Positions 8,202-16,408 of a stretch of DNA of 64,000 bases are shown in pieces. Every line of letters starts with the position of its first letter. Position 1 is the stretch's first letter. Where the stretch lies: NCBI GenBank assembly GCA_964480365.1, contig CAYZPM010000007.1, positions 1-64,000 of the forward strand. The letters run 5' to 3'. Made by a program: the position numbers and the translations under genes. The notes under the pieces are model-generated. The model saw only the letters and a program-made list of their open reading frames with translations. It made no database searches and was not told the origin of the DNA. This DNA is from CAIQPV01 sp964480365 (GTDB taxonomy: Bacteria > Pseudomonadota > Gammaproteobacteria > Burkholderiales > Gallionellaceae).

Positions 8202-9617
8202 ATGCTCTATCCTGTCATCTTGTCCGGCGGTTCCGGCACCCGTTTGTGGCCATTGTCACGGGTGGCTCTACCCAAGCAGTTTTTGCCGCTAGTTTCCGCA
8301 CACACGCTGTTTCAGGAAACGCTATTACGCCTTAAAGATTTTCCTGATATGGCCGCACCATTGGTGGTCTGCAATAACGAGCACCGCTTTCTGGCAGCCG
8401 AACAATTGCACGCTATCCATACCCCCCCGCTGGTGCAAATACTTGAACCAGCAGGCCGTAACACCGCCCCTGCCGTCGCCATTGCCGCGTTTGCCGCACA
8501 AGAAAAAGATGCCCAGGCCGTCTTGCTGGTGTTGCCCGCAGATCATTTGATTCAGGACATCCCCGGTTTTCACAGCGCAATCCGCTCGGCGCTTGCTCTG
8601 GCACAACAGGACAAGCTGGTTACCTTCGGCATCACCCCCGATGAACCCGCCACCGGGTTCGGCTACATCGAACGGGGTGTTGCGCTGGAAACGGGTGAAC
8701 ATACTTATGCGGTGGCACGCTTTGTGGAAAAACCGAACTTGGATATAGCCCAGCAATTTCTGGCTTCGGGCAATTTCTTCTGGAACAGCGGCATGTTTGT
8801 GTTCAAGGCCGAGGTGTATTTGAATGAGTTACAGCACCATCGACCAGACATATATAAAGCCGCGCAACAGGCTTGGCGGCACAGCACGCATGATCTGGAT
8901 TTTTGCCGCTTGGATGAAAAAGATTTTGCTGCCTGCCCATCGGAGTCAATTGACTATGCCGTGATGGAACACACGCAGGCTGCCGCCATGGTCACGGTCA
9001 ATATTGGCTGGAACGATATTGGCTCATGGTCATCGCTTGCCGATGTCAGCGCTCAGGACGCCCAAGGCAATGCGTTGCGCGGCGATGTTTACATTGCCGA
9101 AACATCCAATTCCTACGTCCGCGCCGAGACCCGCATGGTGGCAGCCATCGGCGTGCAAAATCTGGTGATTGTGGAAACCGCCGATGCGGTGCTGGTGATG
9201 CACAAGGATTTTGCCCAAGATGTAAAACATACGGTGGAATATCTCAAACAAGCAGAGCGCACCGAACATTTGGTTCACCGACGCGTGTATCGGCCATGGG
9301 GCTATTACGAAGGCATCGATATAGGCGAACGCTTCCAGGCAAAACGCATCATGGTGAAACCGGGTTCCAAGCTCTCTTTGCAGATGCACCATCATCGCGC
9401 CGAACATTGGGTGGTCGTCTCCGGAACCGCACAAATCACGCGCGGAGACGAAATTCTGCTACTGCACGAAGATCAATCCACTTACATCCCTCTCGGCGTG
9501 AAACACCGTCTGGAAAACGTCGGGAAAATGCCTCTTTATTTGATAGAGGTGCAGTCGGGCGGCTATTTGGGTGAAGACGACATCGTACGTTTCGAGGACG
9601 ATTACAAGCGCAGTTAA
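8202..9617 (+). CDS. manC: Mannose-1-phosphate guanylyltransferase / mannose-6-phosphate isomerase
   Basis: The bifunctional enzyme (471 aa) makes GDP-mannose. The N-terminal nucleotidyltransferase domain has VILSGGSGTRLWPLSR, PKQFLPL, FVEKPN and NSGMFVF. The C-terminal type II isomerase cupin has RPWGYYEGID, the metal-site QMHHHRAEHW and a terminal GEDDIVR. The ATG at 8202 (MLYPVILSGG) fits the family better than the in-frame ATG 13 codons upstream. It is transcribed away from gmd, and a TATAAT hexamer at 8140-8145 could belong to its promoter. A palindromic repeat follows the stop. Confidence 0.93.
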   Translation: MLYPVILSGGSGTRLWPLSRVALPKQFLPLVSAHTLFQETLLRLKDFPDMAAPLVVCNNEHRFLAAEQLHAIHTPPLVQILEPAGRNTAPAVAIAAFAAQEKDAQAVLLVLPADHLIQDIPGFHSAIRSALALAQQDKLVTFGITPDEPATGFGYIERGVALETGEHTYAVARFVEKPNLDIAQQFLASGNFFWNSGMFVFKAEVYLNELQHHRPDIYKAAQQAWRHSTHDLDFCRLDEKDFAACPSESIDYAVMEHTQAAAMVTVNIGWNDIGSWSSLADVSAQDAQGNALRGDVYIAETSNSYVRAETRMVAAIGVQNLVIVETADAVLVMHKDFAQDVKHTVEYLKQAERTEHLVHRRVYRPWGYYEGIDIGERFQAKRIMVKPGSKLSLQMHHHRAEHWVVVSGTAQITRGDEILLLHEDQSTYIPLGVKHRLENVGKMPLYLIEVQSGGYLGEDDIVRFEDDYKRS

Positions 9618-9629
9618 GAACCGAAAAAT

Positions 9630-9725
9630 GTAGGTCGGGCTATGCCCGACAGCGTCAATTCCGCAGGGGCTTCAGCCCCTAGCGGATTGCCATGCCTTTG
9701 GCATGGTGGGCATAGCCCACCCTAC
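9630..9725. repeat. GTAGG...CCTAC palindromic repeat, long form
   Basis: The element starts GTAGGTCGGGCTATGCCCGA and ends GTGGGCATAGCCCACCCTAC. In between are two internal hairpins, one of AGGGGCTTCAGCCCCT and one of CCATGCCTTTGGCATGG. It fills the gap between the convergent manC and wbpM-like genes and may double as a bidirectional terminator. It is related to the shorter element at 211-262. Confidence 0.65.
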
Positions 9726-9734
9726 GGGAACGGC

Positions 9735-11564
9735 TTAATGCGTGTCCGGCGTATATTCCGGAACCCATTGCGCCAATGCACGTTTCACTTCCGCGTCGTC
9801 CTGCGTGGCTCGCGAACCAACCCAATCCAACAAGTTTTCCAGCCACGCGACATCGACTTCGCGTGCCTGTGCAATGCGCAGCTTGGGATGGGGCGTGGGC
9901 AAGGTGTGTTCGTTGTCGGCGAGCAATTCCTCGTACAACTTTTCGCCCGGTCGCAGACCGGTGAATTCAATCCGTATCTCGTCTTCAGCCATGCCGGAAA
10001 GACGAATGAGGTCTTTTGCCAAAGCCACGATCTTCACCGGCTCACCCATGTCCAGCACAAAAATCTCTCCACCCTTGCCCATCAATCCGGCCTGCAACAC
10101 CAGTTGCGCTGCTTCCGGGATGGACATGAAATAGCGCGTAATGTCCGGGTGGGTCACAGTGATCGGGCCTCCCTTGGCAATCTGCTCACGGAATTTCGGG
10201 ATCACGCTGCCGGTGCTGCCCAGCACGTTGCCGAAGCGCACCATGACGAAGCGCGTCCCCTGCGGTTGTTGCAAACCCTGACACACCATCTCAGCAAGAC
10301 GCTTGCTGGCACCCATTACATTGGTCGGGTTCACTGCCTTGTCGGTGGATATCAACACGAACTTGGACACGCCATGTCGTTGTGCAGCCTGTGCCACACA
10401 ACAGGTTCCCAACACATTGTTGCGCACCGCTTGCCATGCATTACGCTGCTCCATCAGCGGCACATGCTTGTAGGCCGCCGCATGAAAAACCACTGCAGGG
10501 CGATATTTATACATCACTTCATCCAGCCGCGCGGTATCGCGCACATCACCAATCAGGAATTCGCAATTCAGGTCAGGCCGGGTCACACGCAATTCCTGCT
10601 CAATGGTATACAGGGCGAATTCGCTCTGTTCATACAGTATCAATGTTCCCGGATCAAAGTGTGCAATCTGGCGGCACAATTCGGAGCCGATGGAGCCTCC
10701 CGCACCTGTCACCAGCACGGTTTTTCCGGCGATCAACTCATGCAGTGCAGCAGCATCCAGTGTTACCGGATCACGCCCCAGCAAATCATCCAATTCTACG
10801 GCACGCAATTGCGAGATGGCAACGCGTCCGCTCAACAGGTCATCGAACGATGGCACGGTCAGCACCTTGAGTCCGGCCTGTGCACAAAGGTCTATCGCAC
10901 GCTTGCGCACCAAATGCGATCCGGACGGCATGGCAATGATCGCTTGAGACACTTCCAACCGCGCCGCCCACTGCGGCAATTCGTCGAGCGCACCCAGCAC
11001 CTTGATACCGTTCAACGTACGTCCATGCGTGCCGGTATCGTCGTCAAGAAACCCAACAAGTTGCCAATCGTTGCTGCGCCCCAACTCCTTGGACAGGCCA
11101 ACCGCCGCATCTCCCGCACCCAGCACCAACACCGGTTCGCCGCTCAGGCGGATATTGCGGTACAAGCCCTGCTCCTTCCATAAACGATAGACGAAACGGC
11201 TTCCGCCCATAATGAGCAGCAACAAAACGGGGTTGATTACCAGCACGGAACGCGGCACCACGGCGCTAACGCGGAACATCCATAAGACAAGGGGAATCAG
11301 CGCGGCAGCCGTCAGTACGGCTAAAAAAATACGGCGCAAATCGGTCATGCTGGCATAACGCCAAATTCCTTGATACAAGCCGAAACGCCAGAAAATTATC
11401 CATTGCAATGGCGCCACCCAAATCAGGGTACGTACCATTTCGTCCGTGAAATTGTCCGGCAGCTCGAAATTGAAACGCAACAAGTAAGCGAAGCTCCAGG
11501 CAAGCGCGGCTGCCACCAAATCGTGCAGCATCGCCAGTAGGGTGCGTGTGCCCGGCCTAACCAT
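9735..11564 (-). CDS. Membrane-bound UDP-GlcNAc C6-dehydratase, WbpM/CapD family
   Basis: The 609-aa protein has about four N-terminal transmembrane segments (residues 1-130) followed by a CoA-binding-like domain with LVLGAGDAAVG. The C-terminal SDR domain follows (VLVTGAGGSIGSELCRQIAH). Its active-site region is STDKAVNPTNVMGASK, with Met in the usual Tyr place as in WbpM/FlaA1 relatives. Such enzymes make UDP-4-keto-6-deoxy-GlcNAc, feeding QuiNAc or FucNAc synthesis. It overlaps the wbpL-like gene by 8 bases. The order wbpV-like, wbpL-like, wbpM-like matches the end of several Pseudomonas O-antigen loci. Confidence 0.85.
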   Translation of the reverse strand: MVRPGTRTLLAMLHDLVAAALAWSFAYLLRFNFELPDNFTDEMVRTLIWVAPLQWIIFWRFGLYQGIWRYASMTDLRRIFLAVLTAAALIPLVLWMFRVSAVVPRSVLVINPVLLLLIMGGSRFVYRLWKEQGLYRNIRLSGEPVLVLGAGDAAVGLSKELGRSNDWQLVGFLDDDTGTHGRTLNGIKVLGALDELPQWAARLEVSQAIIAMPSGSHLVRKRAIDLCAQAGLKVLTVPSFDDLLSGRVAISQLRAVELDDLLGRDPVTLDAAALHELIAGKTVLVTGAGGSIGSELCRQIAHFDPGTLILYEQSEFALYTIEQELRVTRPDLNCEFLIGDVRDTARLDEVMYKYRPAVVFHAAAYKHVPLMEQRNAWQAVRNNVLGTCCVAQAAQRHGVSKFVLISTDKAVNPTNVMGASKRLAEMVCQGLQQPQGTRFVMVRFGNVLGSTGSVIPKFREQIAKGGPITVTHPDITRYFMSIPEAAQLVLQAGLMGKGGEIFVLDMGEPVKIVALAKDLIRLSGMAEDEIRIEFTGLRPGEKLYEELLADNEHTLPTPHPKLRIAQAREVDVAWLENLLDWVGSRATQDDAEVKRALAQWVPEYTPDTH

Positions 11565-12537
11565 GCTGCGTACGCTGAAAGACTTTCCAGCGGCTATCCA
11601 AAACCAGCATCAACAGTGCATAAATGCAACCCCATATCAAGAACAGAAACCATGGCCATTCCGTGGAATGGCGCAGACCCCAAATGGCGGAAGAACCTGC
11701 TGCAAACATTAGCGCGTAGGCAAACAACGCGACATTGCGATGCCCCCAGCCGATTTGCACCAAGCGTTGGTAATAATGTTCGCGATGCGCCAGCCAGATT
11801 TTTTTGCGGCACACCAAACGCTTTAGCAAGGTAACCGTAGCATCTGCCACGAAGGGAGAAAACACCAGCAAAGGGAACCAGCCTGACCAGTGACCCCGCT
11901 CCCAACCCCATAGCCCCATAGCGGCGGCCAAAAAACCGAGGGGAATGGAGCCTGCATCACCCATGAACACCTGGGCCGGATACAAGTTGTAATACAGGAA
12001 GCCGAGCGCCGCAGCGGCAATGGAAAAATTCAACATGGCCATCGTATCATCTCCGTGCATGAGGGCTGCCAAGCCGTACATGGAAAAACCGAAGAATGTC
12101 ATGCCGCCCGCCAAACCATCCGAACCATCCATGAAATTGTAAAGATTGGTCATCCACACCACACAAGGCAACACGAGCAAAGCCAGCAAGATGCTATGTG
12201 CCGCCATGCCCGAACCGAATACCAGAACTGCAGCGGCAATAACATGCACCAACAAGCGCTGCCGCACCGGCAACCCATGTTTATCATCCAAGAGCGAAAC
12301 GGCAATCAGCGCCAACAAGGGCAACAACACCCACCATACCAATGACATGAACATCAACGCCCATGCTGTCAGCACGCCCGCCATCATGCCTACCCCGCCG
12401 ATACGCGGGATGGGGGCATCATGCAGCGAGCGCTCATTGGGAACATCCTGAAGCTCCTTGCCGACTTTGCTGAATAGCAAAATGGTGGTGATCAGCAAAG
12501 TGACCAGGGCGGCAACGATAGGGGAATAATGGGACAT
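11557..12537 (-). CDS. Undecaprenyl-phosphate sugar-1-phosphate transferase, WbpL/MraY-like
   Basis: A polytopic membrane enzyme (326 aa, about ten hydrophobic segments) of the polyprenyl-phosphate N-acetylaminosugar-1-phosphate transferase family. It has RIGGVGMM near residue 45, the catalytic SLLDDKHGLPVRQRL, the NLYNFMDGSDGLAGG loop and AHREHYYQRL. It would load the first 6-deoxy-N-acetylhexosamine phosphate on undecaprenyl phosphate at the inner membrane, thereby starting O-antigen chains. It is followed with an 8-base overlap by the wbpM-like gene and is separated from its usual upstream partner (13266) by the VapBC pair. Confidence 0.88.
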   Translation of the reverse strand: MSHYSPIVAALVTLLITTILLFSKVGKELQDVPNERSLHDAPIPRIGGVGMMAGVLTAWALMFMSLVWWVLLPLLALIAVSLLDDKHGLPVRQRLLVHVIAAAVLVFGSGMAAHSILLALLVLPCVVWMTNLYNFMDGSDGLAGGMTFFGFSMYGLAALMHGDDTMAMLNFSIAAAALGFLYYNLYPAQVFMGDAGSIPLGFLAAAMGLWGWERGHWSGWFPLLVFSPFVADATVTLLKRLVCRKKIWLAHREHYYQRLVQIGWGHRNVALFAYALMFAAGSSAIWGLRHSTEWPWFLFLIWGCIYALLMLVLDSRWKVFQRTQHG

Positions 12538-12551
12538 GAAGGAATACTCTC

Positions 12552-12986
12552 TCAGGCGAGGGCAAGCAGGTGTTTGGCGCGCGCGCCCTTCACGGCATCG
12601 GGTGCAATGCGCCGATCAAGCGTAACAAAGCGGCCATCCCGGTGCACCGCAAGCGCCAATAAATAAACATCCGTCACTTGTCGGTGCCCCAATACGCGGG
12701 TCCAATCGAATACTCCCTCGGTGAGCATGTTGACATCCGCCGCCCAGAATTCATGGTCGGTGCTGTTGGCGGCCTCTGCTAATCTATTTGCGACCTGTGT
12801 AGCCGTCACACTACCGGGATACTTCGGTTGCGACATGATGCGTATGCAACCATTTTGTGTGAGAGGACAAGATGCCCAGCCGTGATGAATCTCGCTTTCC
12901 AGCCATGATGTGGCCAAACCATGATGCACATGACCTTCATCCAGCAAAGCAATCAGAACATTCACATCCAACAGCGCCCGCATCAA
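12552..12986 (-). CDS. VapC-type PIN-domain toxin
   Basis: A 144-aa PIN-domain ribonuclease. The acidic active-site residues are visible: D7 in ALLDVNVLIAL, D106 in QVTDVYLLALA and D124 in VTLDRR. The NGCIRIM motif near residue 45 is typical of this VapC subgroup. Its ATG overlaps the antitoxin stop by 4 bases (ATGA), so the pair is translationally coupled. It interrupts an otherwise standard wbpV-wbpL-wbpM-like gene order. It probably cleaves RNA when released from its antitoxin; the target is not predictable. Confidence 0.85.
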   Translation of the reverse strand: MMRALLDVNVLIALLDEGHVHHGLATSWLESEIHHGWASCPLTQNGCIRIMSQPKYPGSVTATQVANRLAEAANSTDHEFWAADVNMLTEGVFDWTRVLGHRQVTDVYLLALAVHRDGRFVTLDRRIAPDAVKGARAKHLLALA

Positions 12987-13219
12987 ACGCCTTCCTGATC
13001 GCGCAACTCGTTAATTTTTTCATTGCTAACCAATGCGCCGCGCGCCGGAAACGGCCTGAAGCCAGTGATAGGTTTCCCAGTGGTCTGCACCTTCTGATGA
13101 CCAGCCAATGCTTCCCTTACCAATTTGGAAACGATGTAACCCGCAGAAACATTTTGCAAACGCGCCAATTCCTTGGCGGCAGCCAGCACATCATCTTCGA
13201 TATCAATTGTCGTCCTCAT
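12983..13219 (-). CDS. VapB-type ribbon-helix-helix antitoxin
   Basis: A 78-aa protein with an N-terminal ribbon-helix-helix DNA-binding segment (MRTTIDIEDDVLAAAKELAR). It has a basic linker and an acidic C-terminus (NEKINELRDQEGV) that would clamp the VapC toxin. It would neutralise the toxin and autoregulate the operon through the 30-bp palindrome that ends 11 bases upstream of its ATG. The stop overlaps the vapC start. Confidence 0.85.
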   Translation of the reverse strand: MRTTIDIEDDVLAAAKELARLQNVSAGYIVSKLVREALAGHQKVQTTGKPITGFRPFPARGALVSNEKINELRDQEGV

Positions 13220-13229
13220 AAGCCCTCCA

Positions 13230-13259
13230 GATGCTATGACATCATGATGTCATAGCATC
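13230..13259. promoter_or_regulatory. Perfect 30-bp palindrome, likely VapBC operator
   Basis: The half-site GATGCTATGACATCA is followed without spacer by its exact reverse complement. It sits between the stop of the upstream epimerase gene (13266) and the vapB ATG (13219). Ribbon-helix-helix antitoxins bind such palindromes as tetramers, so this is the expected autoregulatory operator. The nested TGACATCATGATGTCA core may provide two half-sites. No T-run follows it, which argues against a terminator. Confidence 0.7.
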
Positions 13260-13265
13260 ATCTTG

Positions 13266-14222
13266 TCAAGGACGGGCAGTTCGGTACCACTCCGCCGTCG
13301 CCTGCAAGCCTTGCCGCAGAGAGTAGGGAGGCACCCAATTGAGGTCGCGGCGTATTTTATCACCATCAACTTGCAAAGAACCTAGCAAACGTTCCAATTG
13401 TTGCGATTTCCCGGCCAACTTACCGGCAAAATACAACAACGCAGGTGGGCAAGGAAACAAACGGGAAGAGACGCCCATGCCATGCCCCAGTTGACGCAAC
13501 AGATCCGGCGTCGAAATATCTTCCCCGTCGCATACCAGATAAGTCTGTCCAGCGGCAGCGGGATGGGTCGCACAGGTAATCAATGCGTCTGCCAGATTTC
13601 CGACATAGAGCAGGTCACGGTGATTATTTATGGAAGCGAAGGGCAAAGGAATGCGCTTGGCGACAATGGCCAGCATTTGCGCGAAGTTGCCCTTCACGCT
13701 TGGGCCATAAACCAAAGGGGGGCGAAGGATAACCACCTCCAACCCGGTTTCGTCGGCTACCCGATGCAAGGCCTGCTCGGCCTCCCACTTTGAAACGCCA
13801 TAGGGATCTTGCGGATTGGGCGAATCGGTTTCCGTGAATTTCTTGTCGCCATGAGTTGATTCGCCGTTGACCTTGATCGAGCTGACATAGAGCAAGCGCT
13901 TCACGCCGCTTGCCGCAGCACATCGTGCGAGATGTTCGGTACCTGCGGTGTTGACGCGCCGGAATTCAACCAATGGATCGGCAACGGTATCGCACATCAC
14001 ATGTACGCGGGCTGCGAGATGAATGATAGTGTCTACCCCCTTCATCGCAACCGTCCATTTGGTGGCAGCGTCTATGCCTGTAACCTTAACAACTTCACAA
14101 CCGTTTTCATCCCGCTTCGACAAATCACGAACCACTCCACGGACAGAATACTTCCGCTCCACCAATTCGGCACACAAGGCGCGTCCGACAAATCCATTCG
14201 CCCCAGTCACCAGCACTATCAT
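13266..14222 (-). CDS. SDR sugar-nucleotide reductase/epimerase, WbpV-like
   Basis: A 318-aa extended SDR with the dinucleotide motif VTGANGFVGRALCAEL, the IIHLAARVHV block, SSIKVNGE and the catalytic YGVSK. The closest style is WbpV/WbpK, NAD(P)H-dependent C4 reductases that turn UDP-4-keto-6-deoxy-GlcNAc into UDP-QuiNAc or UDP-FucNAc for chain initiation. Its position upstream of wbpL- and wbpM-like genes supports this. A GalE-like 4-epimerase is the alternative. It is the last gene of the leftward fnl-like group. Confidence 0.72.
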   Translation of the reverse strand: MIVLVTGANGFVGRALCAELVERKYSVRGVVRDLSKRDENGCEVVKVTGIDAATKWTVAMKGVDTIIHLAARVHVMCDTVADPLVEFRRVNTAGTEHLARCAAASGVKRLLYVSSIKVNGESTHGDKKFTETDSPNPQDPYGVSKWEAEQALHRVADETGLEVVILRPPLVYGPSVKGNFAQMLAIVAKRIPLPFASINNHRDLLYVGNLADALITCATHPAAAGQTYLVCDGEDISTPDLLRQLGHGMGVSSRLFPCPPALLYFAGKLAGKSQQLERLLGSLQVDGDKIRRDLNWVPPYSLRQGLQATAEWYRTARP

Positions 14223-14257
14223 ATTTACTCAGCGTCCCGCAAACGAATGACCATTAC

Positions 14258-15388
14258 TCAAACCGGCTTGGACCAGACCGTGCGATTCACACAGTCAACA
14301 TAGCTCAATACTACCCTCAATACTTGCTTGGATACCGAACCAGCCTCGTAATCTCCCACGGACTGCATAACCCTGTTCGCCTTGTCATGTTGCGCCACAA
14401 TTACCTTCACCGCATCGAGCACCCGATCCTTCTTAAGCCCGCTCATGATGAGCGTCCCCACATCCATTCCCTCAGGTCGTTCATGCGTATTACGAATAGT
14501 AATTGCCGGAAGATTAAGCAGTGAAGCTTCTTCGGTGATCGTCCCGCTATCGGACACGACGCAGAACGCTTCCATTTGCAACTTGATGTAATCACAGAAT
14601 CCAAATGGCTTGAGGAATTGGATGTTCGGGTTCAGCCCACCTATATTCAGCGCATCAAGACGTTTCCGGGTACGCGGATGAGTTGAAACGATGACGGGAT
14701 AACCATATGCCTCGGCCAGTGCATTCAGTGTCTCAACCAGATCAAGCAAGTTGGCTGGCGTATCGACGTTTTCCTCGCGGTGGGCACTCACAATAAAAAA
14801 CTTGTTCGGCACCAGCCCCATGCGTTTTAACACATCCGATTTCTGAATCTTCGGCATGTAATGATCCAGCACTTCGCGCATATGCGAACCTGTCTTGATG
14901 ATAGTCTCGGGACGAATTCCCTCAGCGATCAAATAACGGCGGGCATGCTCGGTCAGTACCATATTGATGTCGCTCAAGTGATCCAGCACCTTGCGATTCA
15001 ATTCTTCCGGCACCCGCTGGTCAAAGCAACGGTTCCCTGCTTCCATGTGGAACACCGGAATTTTCCGGCGTTTCGCGGAAATCACCGCCAGGCAAGAATT
15101 GGTATCCCCATACAACATGACCGCATCCGGTTGCTCCTTTTCCATCACCTCATCAGACTTCATGATGACTTGACCGATGGTTTGAGCAGCATTCTCGCCC
15201 ACCGCCTCAAGAAAATGATCTGGCTTGCGGATACCCAAGTCTTCGAAGAATAATTGATTTAGTTCGTAATCATAGTTTTGTCCGGTATGTACCAGAACAT
15301 GTTTGGTGTGCTGATCGAACTCGGCGATCACGCGGCTCATTTTTATCAACTCAGGCCGCGTACCAACTATGGTCATGACTTTAAGCAT
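14258..15388 (-). CDS. UDP-N-acetyl-6-deoxyhexosamine 2-epimerase, FnlC/WbjD/WbvD-like
   Basis: This 376-aa GT-B-fold enzyme belongs to the non-hydrolysing UDP-GlcNAc 2-epimerase superfamily. It starts KVMTIVGTRPELIKMSRVIA and has GDTNSCLA, HMEAGNR, SAHREENVD and the SDSGTITEEASLL block. In the FnlABC/WbvBRD pathways it is the last step, epimerising C2 of the 6-deoxy-L-talo or L-rhamno intermediate. It overlaps the fnlA-like gene by 8 bases. General WecB activity on UDP-GlcNAc is less likely given the neighbours. Confidence 0.85.
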   Translation of the reverse strand: MLKVMTIVGTRPELIKMSRVIAEFDQHTKHVLVHTGQNYDYELNQLFFEDLGIRKPDHFLEAVGENAAQTIGQVIMKSDEVMEKEQPDAVMLYGDTNSCLAVISAKRRKIPVFHMEAGNRCFDQRVPEELNRKVLDHLSDINMVLTEHARRYLIAEGIRPETIIKTGSHMREVLDHYMPKIQKSDVLKRMGLVPNKFFIVSAHREENVDTPANLLDLVETLNALAEAYGYPVIVSTHPRTRKRLDALNIGGLNPNIQFLKPFGFCDYIKLQMEAFCVVSDSGTITEEASLLNLPAITIRNTHERPEGMDVGTLIMSGLKKDRVLDAVKVIVAQHDKANRVMQSVGDYEAGSVSKQVLRVVLSYVDCVNRTVWSKPV

Positions 15389-16391
15389 GTAGCTCTTCCT
15401 TGATAAAATCCAGTTTCAACAAAAGTTTTTTAACTTGCCCCACATTCAAGCGTTCGGTGTTATGCGAGGTGTAGTCTTCTTGATGCGATATTTTTTCTTC
15501 GCCTTCGCTGAAATATTGCGCGTAATTAAGATCGCGGTTATCCGCCGGAATACGGTAATAGCCACCCATGTCTTGGGCTTTGACCATCTCCTCACGCGAA
15601 ATCAACGACTCATACAGCTTCTCGCCATGTCGCGTACCAATAACGCGGATCGGAGTGTCTTTTTTAAACACCTCTTTCAGCGCCTGGGCCAGATCGGCAA
15701 CTGTCGAAGCAGGAGCCTTCTGCACGAAAATATCGCCCTGTTTGCCATGCTCAAAGGCATACAACACCAAATCCACCGAATCTTCCAGCGACATCAGGAA
15801 TCGCGTCATGTTCGGATCGGTGATCGTGAGCGGCTTGCCTTCCTTGAGCTGGGACACGAACAAAGGGATGACCGAACCACGCGAGGCCATCACATTTCCA
15901 TAGCGGGTTGCACACAATACGGTCTCGCTCTCGCGCTGCATGCGCGCCTTGGCGACCATCAATTTCTCTGACATAGCTTTAGAAATACCCATCGCATTGA
16001 TGGGATACACCGCTTTGTCGGTACTGAGCACCACCACGCGCTTGACGCCACTAGCGATCGCTGCGTTCATCACATTCTCGGTGCCCATAACATTTGTGCG
16101 TACCGCCTCCATCGGATAAAACTCACATGAAGGAACCTGCTTCAATGCTGCTGCATGGAACACGTAATCCACGCCCTTCATCGCATGATAGATACTGTCG
16201 TAATCGCGGACATCGCCGATGTAGAATTTCAATTTTGGATTGTTCAACGCGATGCGCATCTCTTCCTGCTTCTTCTCGTCGCGGCTGAAAATACGGATTT
16301 CACGCACAGCGGTTGACAAAAAACGCTTGAGAACAGTATTGCCAAAGGAGCCAGTACCCCCGGTAATCATCAACACTTTGCCGTTAAACAT
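15381..16391 (-). CDS. UDP-GlcNAc 4,6-dehydratase/5-epimerase, FnlA/WbjB/CapE-like
   Basis: A 336-aa soluble SDR. It has MITGGTGSFGNTVLKRFL, the FHAAALKQVP strand and STDKAVYPINAMGISKAMSE, where Met replaces the usual Tyr, as in CapE, PseB and FnlA. It also has TRYGNVMASRGSVIPLF. It converts UDP-D-GlcNAc to the 4-keto-6-deoxy L-sugar intermediate, the first step towards UDP-L-FucNAc or UDP-L-QuiNAc. It is followed with overlap by the 2-epimerase and preceded by the RmlD-like reductase, making a three-gene pathway block. Confidence 0.88.
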   Translation of the reverse strand: MFNGKVLMITGGTGSFGNTVLKRFLSTAVREIRIFSRDEKKQEEMRIALNNPKLKFYIGDVRDYDSIYHAMKGVDYVFHAAALKQVPSCEFYPMEAVRTNVMGTENVMNAAIASGVKRVVVLSTDKAVYPINAMGISKAMSEKLMVAKARMQRESETVLCATRYGNVMASRGSVIPLFVSQLKEGKPLTITDPNMTRFLMSLEDSVDLVLYAFEHGKQGDIFVQKAPASTVADLAQALKEVFKKDTPIRVIGTRHGEKLYESLISREEMVKAQDMGGYYRIPADNRDLNYAQYFSEGEEKISHQEDYTSHNTERLNVGQVKKLLLKLDFIKEELHA

Positions 16392-16408
16392 AAACTCTTA
16401 TCCTCAAT

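Noticed and set aside
9642..11183. A 513-codon open frame on the plus strand opposite the wbpM-like gene
   Set aside because: The minus strand encodes a clear, full-length dehydratase. The plus frame is rich in His, Gln and Arg and matches nothing, as expected from the antisense of a GC-biased gene.
13230..13259. The palindrome as terminator of the upstream epimerase gene
   Set aside because: No T-run follows on either strand, and its position just before an RHH antitoxin gene fits an operator better.
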